Shown here piece by piece: positions 5,301 through 7,822 of a stretch of 7,822 nt of DNA. The position numbers were made by a program, and so were the translations under genes. Each line of letters starts with the position of its first letter. Position 1 is the first letter of the stretch. Under the pieces are notes generated by a model. That model saw only the letters and a list, made by a program, of their open reading frames with translations, was not told the DNA's origin and ran no database searches. This DNA is from GCA-2729515 sp036336695 (lineage in GTDB: Bacteria > Myxococcota_A > UBA9160 > SMWR01): the NCBI GenBank assembly GCA_036336695.1, contig JAYZFQ010000041.1:1-7822 (forward strand), in the 5' to 3' direction.

Positions 5301-7680
5301 GAAGTTGATCCAGGACTTCGAGGGGCCGCCCTTCGGCGACCTGCTCGGTGGCGGCTTCGCCGGGAATCAGACGAATGGTTACTACTTCAAGTTCTACAAC
5401 CAGATCATCAGCGCCACGAAGGGACGTACGATAACGGCGGCCCTGACCACCCCAGTGGCGCCGCTGAACAGCGATGTTCGAGACGGTCGGACCACCTCGA
5501 TGGTCAGCAATTTCGACGATACGGATCTCAATTTCCGTGGGAATCTCTTCGGTCAATTTCGATTGAAGGATACCCCCCGGGACACCCTGGACTTCCTGAC
5601 CCTCGACAACACCCTGACCTGGCAACAGAAGGCCACCCTGGGGTGCGGTCCGGCTTACGGATCGCGCTGTGATACTGGAGAGGCGACGGTCCGGGTGAGA
5701 CTCCTGAATGCCGGCTCCCTGACCGGTGAGATCGACGTCGAGTCCGAGTTCACCGCACGGACGCGGCCCGACGAGTACGAAATCGTTGACGCGAATGGAG
5801 TTGCGTGCGATCCGACGAACCTCGATCCTTGCCGGGTCTGGAGTCGCGGCGGTGGGGTCGATTTCCTGAACGCAGAAGCGAGCGTGATCCTCCAGTCGAT
5901 GCCGGGTTTCGAGGGGACCGAGGGGGGGACCAACACCCAGTACACGGACGACGGACTCCCTACCGGCAACATCCTCTTCCCGAACCAGTGGATCACCTGG
6001 GCGGCGGACACGGCCCAGCCCGGGACGATCGGAATTCCGGGCAGGCAGGAAGACGACGGCGCGGGCGGCAAGACCGTGACGCGCGCCACCCAGCCCTTCG
6101 TGGGCGGGGTGGTCTGCACGCGTTACGTGCCGGGCCATCCCGACGCCGATGCAAACGGTCTCGTGATCCTGCCCGGCTGTCGCGGTGCCATCAGTGCGAC
6201 GGTCGACGACAACGATCCGCTCAACCCGAACGACAACGTGATCGATGTGCGCTTCGACGAAGGCTACAGCCCGCATGTCGACGGGTGTGTGTTCGGCCGC
6301 AAGATGGTCGACGTGTTCGTGACCTACTGGGTGCGCCCGGTGAATGCCGACGGAAGCCTGAACGCCGAGTTGAACGACGAGCTCTACGAAACCTGCTTCA
6401 ACGCGAACCGGAATAAAATCGAAGGTGCGGGGCTGCCGCTTGACCCCGATATCATGCCGGGGACCGAAGAGCTCGATAACGACCACGTAGGCGACGTGAC
6501 CTGGTTCTCCTACTCCCGGCGACCGGTCCTGTCATCCGCCGGAACTGCGGTCCTGGACTCACGGCTCAGCTTGCGGGATGGCGTCGGGGCCGGCCACCTC
6601 TTCCACCCGCTCGCGGGCTGCGAGAAGAGCAGCGCGTTCAATCCTGAACTCCCGAAACAACCCGGAACTAACCTCCCGATCCCGGGTCCCGATACGCCCG
6701 AGCGCCGGGTTCAGTTGGCCCAGAATCTGTGTCAGTCCACCCTGCGGAATTTCGAAGATGAGTTCATCAAAGGCGACGCCTCGGTCTTCCGGAACGAACT
6801 GGCGGCGATCTCGTACAACTTCATGAGCTTCCTGGTGATCTCGAGTTGCAACTCGGTTTCGGGAGGTGACGACCTGGCCGAGCGGGAATGTTTCGAGCCG
6901 GAGAGGCCCTGGACGGTCGGCCGCTGCTCTATGTCTACGCCCCAGTATTGCCGGAACGTCCGGAGTTTCCTCGGCGTGGGTGGAGTCGGGCGCAACGACG
7001 CCCGCGCCGGCGGCAATCCGCAGTTCGGTCGCCGCGACTTCCTCTGGCAGAGCGGCGCAGATCTCTCGCTCAATTACGCCCGGCGCAACGTCTTCGGCAT
7101 CTCCGCCGACTTCGCCGAGGACAACACCAAGACCAACTGGGGGGTGGAGTTCACCTGGATCGCCCCGACCCCGTGGGTCGACAACAATTCCATGACGTCC
7201 ACGACGGATAGTTCGGCGTTCAACCTGACGATTTCCGTCGACCGCCCCACGTTCATCAACTTCCTGAACGCCAACCGGACGTTCTTCTTCAACACCCAGT
7301 GGTTCTTCAACTACATCCCCGAACACAACGACGGGTTCACGACCTTCGGAGACCCGTTCAACGTGCTGTTCACGTTTGCGGTGTTCACCGGCTATTACCA
7401 GGACCGCCTGCTGCCCCAGCTCGTGACGGTATACGACTTCGGCTCCAAGTCCGCCGGGTTCCTGCCCCAGCTCGGCTACCGGTTCACGGAGGCGTTCTCT
7501 GTGACCTTCGGCGTGAGCTTCTTCGTGGGCCGGAGCGAGTACGTGCCCATGCCGGTGCGCGGTTTCGCGCCGCGGGCGAACCGGGCCGGGCCCCACAAGT
7601 ACGAGGACGGCGTGCAACGGCTGCTCGCGAACTTCATGCGTCGCGACGAAGCCTGGATGCGCCTGCGCTGGACGTTCTGA
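2296..7680 (+). CDS. Giant DUF1302-like outer-membrane beta-barrel protein (1794 aa)
   Basis: A signal peptide is clear: MDGLGAGRRFGFVLVAVVLL, then WGFADRAQA, with likely cleavage after Ala29 (AQA|LE). The protein ends WMRLRWTF. The terminal Phe with alternating Trp, Leu and Met behind it is the classical signal of barrels inserted into the outer membrane. Residues about 600-770 (YELKEAYLDMEF, VRAGIQNIVWGKTELFR, NPQDF) resemble the core of DUF1302 proteins, recognised from memory. Residues about 1588-1794 (ARRNVFGISADF, KTNWGVEFTW, FLNANRTFFFNTQWFF, YRFTEAFSVTFGV) look like successive amphipathic strands. Ordinary DUF1302 proteins are around 500-700 residues, so this is nearly three times longer. 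The extra length sits mainly in about 120-600 and 770-1588, rich in Gly, Asn, Asp, Pro and Thr as in long loops. About 28 cysteines are present, several in close pairs. DUF1302 has no settled biochemical function; a role in envelope transport or substrate binding is only possible. No lipobox or transmembrane helix is evident after the signal peptide. Family assignment is moderate, outer-membrane location fairly firm. Confidence 0.75.
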   Translation: MDGLGAGRRFGFVLVAVVLLWGFADRAQALEAFDGRLQAHGFVEIQARGLDRSYAEEFDLSQWYNVLNVEVEFDLVEDGWGPFDLLSGFIRAEGRYDCIYTGGCGMFPSVNTYGNKSRDLPLRLRDGETKVFSGVVDMTNRADPPGVLPLVPPDTRDPVQWSVAEVVETERSTDLRDSSTFTPTNLLCPTTRFSSGENQAPLAPGTWTGCVDNRPDHTEIVKRKGFPGFDTLFDLEGADGELHEFQDYASVNRLFADPTFQAFQPNAASWSFYDERIKDPNFVIPASFPGDINQRWRFGYGGLLRGLTDERDDPGYYTLLPVYDWRFTFRSFPGPEPNGEFLPMGPWLPENYFTTTAVLADRANPLRGRKTPTLMVVNNQLVRSDGTRYNEFDCGAGLGTATVDCNNTTLVPTVDPVDPRLFRLEELLNEIDGAGFGLRDLTQNEGVGANWNLGPYPNGSAWNGVFGTTRFGGDYSGIIPCWDTNKTVANRDPGVTANSQFVDQLTSSGTTGFANRQARFGCIPLTNVRVTGGDGELPMRVAPDFSNLTNTEYGRAQGLYLPSYAFLDYIENGGSINDHQFNLSEIDRSFNRGYAQRETYELKEAYLDMEFLESRLWVRAGIQNIVWGKTELFRTTDQFNPQDFALSSLPSLEEARIALLSARAVYSFYDVGPLEDVRFELAVNFDRFQPTDLGSCGEPYTLDVVCALTLGTAIHGVTGLGVAGIDAYPDGYKDVDGLEFGGRLEFRWDRFSFAIMDFYGYSDFPYPDVITYYERNVDPSTGMPRKGGATGPCENRAGWVATDVFTSGPNANPATQFLLQGGNPRLEAANPTERAVQPTGLRPVVEGTPGNSGQVASGGLDAAKDDWWRTKESYGLLGIGTDPDCLKPGGAAGYANENGFYTVLAPSLDEFLETNPVSDYSFATGPDGDQLSESASTFMVQTVGGTAGDQIQWTNVGVSEDYALRYHPANQQLFHFICSATVSIAVALAPGACAWNLWGTDAKLIQDFEGPPFGDLLGGGFAGNQTNGYYFKFYNQIISATKGRTITAALTTPVAPLNSDVRDGRTTSMVSNFDDTDLNFRGNLFGQFRLKDTPRDTLDFLTLDNTLTWQQKATLGCGPAYGSRCDTGEATVRVRLLNAGSLTGEIDVESEFTARTRPDEYEIVDANGVACDPTNLDPCRVWSRGGGVDFLNAEASVILQSMPGFEGTEGGTNTQYTDDGLPTGNILFPNQWITWAADTAQPGTIGIPGRQEDDGAGGKTVTRATQPFVGGVVCTRYVPGHPDADANGLVILPGCRGAISATVDDNDPLNPNDNVIDVRFDEGYSPHVDGCVFGRKMVDVFVTYWVRPVNADGSLNAELNDELYETCFNANRNKIEGAGLPLDPDIMPGTEELDNDHVGDVTWFSYSRRPVLSSAGTAVLDSRLSLRDGVGAGHLFHPLAGCEKSSAFNPELPKQPGTNLPIPGPDTPERRVQLAQNLCQSTLRNFEDEFIKGDASVFRNELAAISYNFMSFLVISSCNSVSGGDDLAERECFEPERPWTVGRCSMSTPQYCRNVRSFLGVGGVGRNDARAGGNPQFGRRDFLWQSGADLSLNYARRNVFGISADFAEDNTKTNWGVEFTWIAPTPWVDNNSMTSTTDSSAFNLTISVDRPTFINFLNANRTFFFNTQWFFNYIPEHNDGFTTFGDPFNVLFTFAVFTGYYQDRLLPQLVTVYDFGSKSAGFLPQLGYRFTEAFSVTFGVSFFVGRSEYVPMPVRGFAPRANRAGPHKYEDGVQRLLANFMRRDEAWMRLRWTF

Positions 7681-7684
7681 GCCG

Positions 7685-7702
7685 CGGGGCTTAGTGGCCC
7701 CG
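7685..7702. terminator. Hairpin between convergent genes, possible shared terminator
   Basis: CGGGGC (7685-7690) and GCCCCG (7697-7702) pair perfectly over 6 bp around the loop TTAGTG, which contains the reverse-strand stop codon. It starts 5 bases after the stop of the giant gene. The position between convergent genes suggests a bidirectional terminator, but no T-run follows on either strand. Confidence 0.3.
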
Positions 7703-7822
7703 GACCAGGAAGTCGGTGGACGTGAAACGGCGCCGGACCCGCTCCTCGGCGGGGGTGGAACGCACGTCGTAGGATTCGCGACGCCAGCCGCTGTCGTCGA
7801 CGACGCGGTAGGACACCTCGGC
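7691..7822 (-). CDS. C-terminal end of an unrecognised convergent gene (partial)
   Basis: Read on the minus strand, the frame is open from the window edge to TAA at 7693-7691, giving 43 residues. They begin AEVSYRVVDDSGWRRESYDV and end RRRFTSTDFLVRGH. Third codon positions are strongly G/C, as in the two other genes, which supports real coding. The residues are rich in Arg, Val and Ser with alternating polar/apolar stretches suggestive of beta strands. No family is recognised. The stop lies 10 bp from that of the giant gene, so the two are transcribed toward each other. Confidence 0.6.
   Translation of the reverse strand, partial: AEVSYRVVDDSGWRRESYDVRSTPAEERVRRRFTSTDFLVRGH

Noticed and set aside
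3616..6486. A 956-codon open frame on the minus strand inside the giant gene
   Set aside because: It lies wholly antisense to a gene with a signal peptide, family-like motifs and a barrel C-terminus. Its translation is rich in Val, Arg, Gly and His, without recognisable motifs, as expected from GC-rich codon bias keeping the opposite frame open. The similar 352-codon frame at 6559-7617 (-) was rejected for the same reason.

Overview
The window is very GC-rich, with strong G/C preference at third codon positions. It reads as chromosomal DNA of a Gram-negative bacterium: the largest gene has a Sec-type signal peptide and ends in an outer-membrane-barrel C-terminus. The lysine/alanine-rich, histone-H1-like tail on the topoisomerase and the oversized outer-membrane protein fit a deltaproteobacterial or myxobacterial-type lineage, possibly uncultured. 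This placement is an inference and cannot be settled from the window.

Layout: (1) Bases 2-2029 (+) hold the 3' part of a type IA DNA topoisomerase of the topoisomerase III kind. It includes the catalytic tyrosine, the gate domains, two zinc-ribbon-like C-terminal modules and a basic tail built on a 42-bp tandem repeat. (2) Bases 2030-2295 are intergenic. They contain several GC-rich hairpins, a small AT-richer island that could carry a promoter, and a good ribosome binding site just before 2296. (3) Bases 2296-7680 (+) encode one secreted protein of 1794 residues. It looks like a greatly enlarged DUF1302-type outer-membrane beta-barrel, with barrel-like blocks at the start, middle and end and long cysteine-containing loop regions between them. 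(4) Bases 7691-7822 (-) are the last 43 codons of a convergent gene of unknown function; only 10 bp separate the two stop codons.

The genes do not form an obvious pathway. The topoisomerase is a housekeeping-type DNA enzyme. The giant envelope protein probably has its own promoter and a structured leader of about 150 nt. No mobile element, CRISPR array, tRNA or rRNA was seen. The part most worth follow-up is the giant cysteine-rich DUF1302-like protein. The second is the topoisomerase C-terminus, where a lysine/alanine linker seems to interrupt a zinc-binding module.
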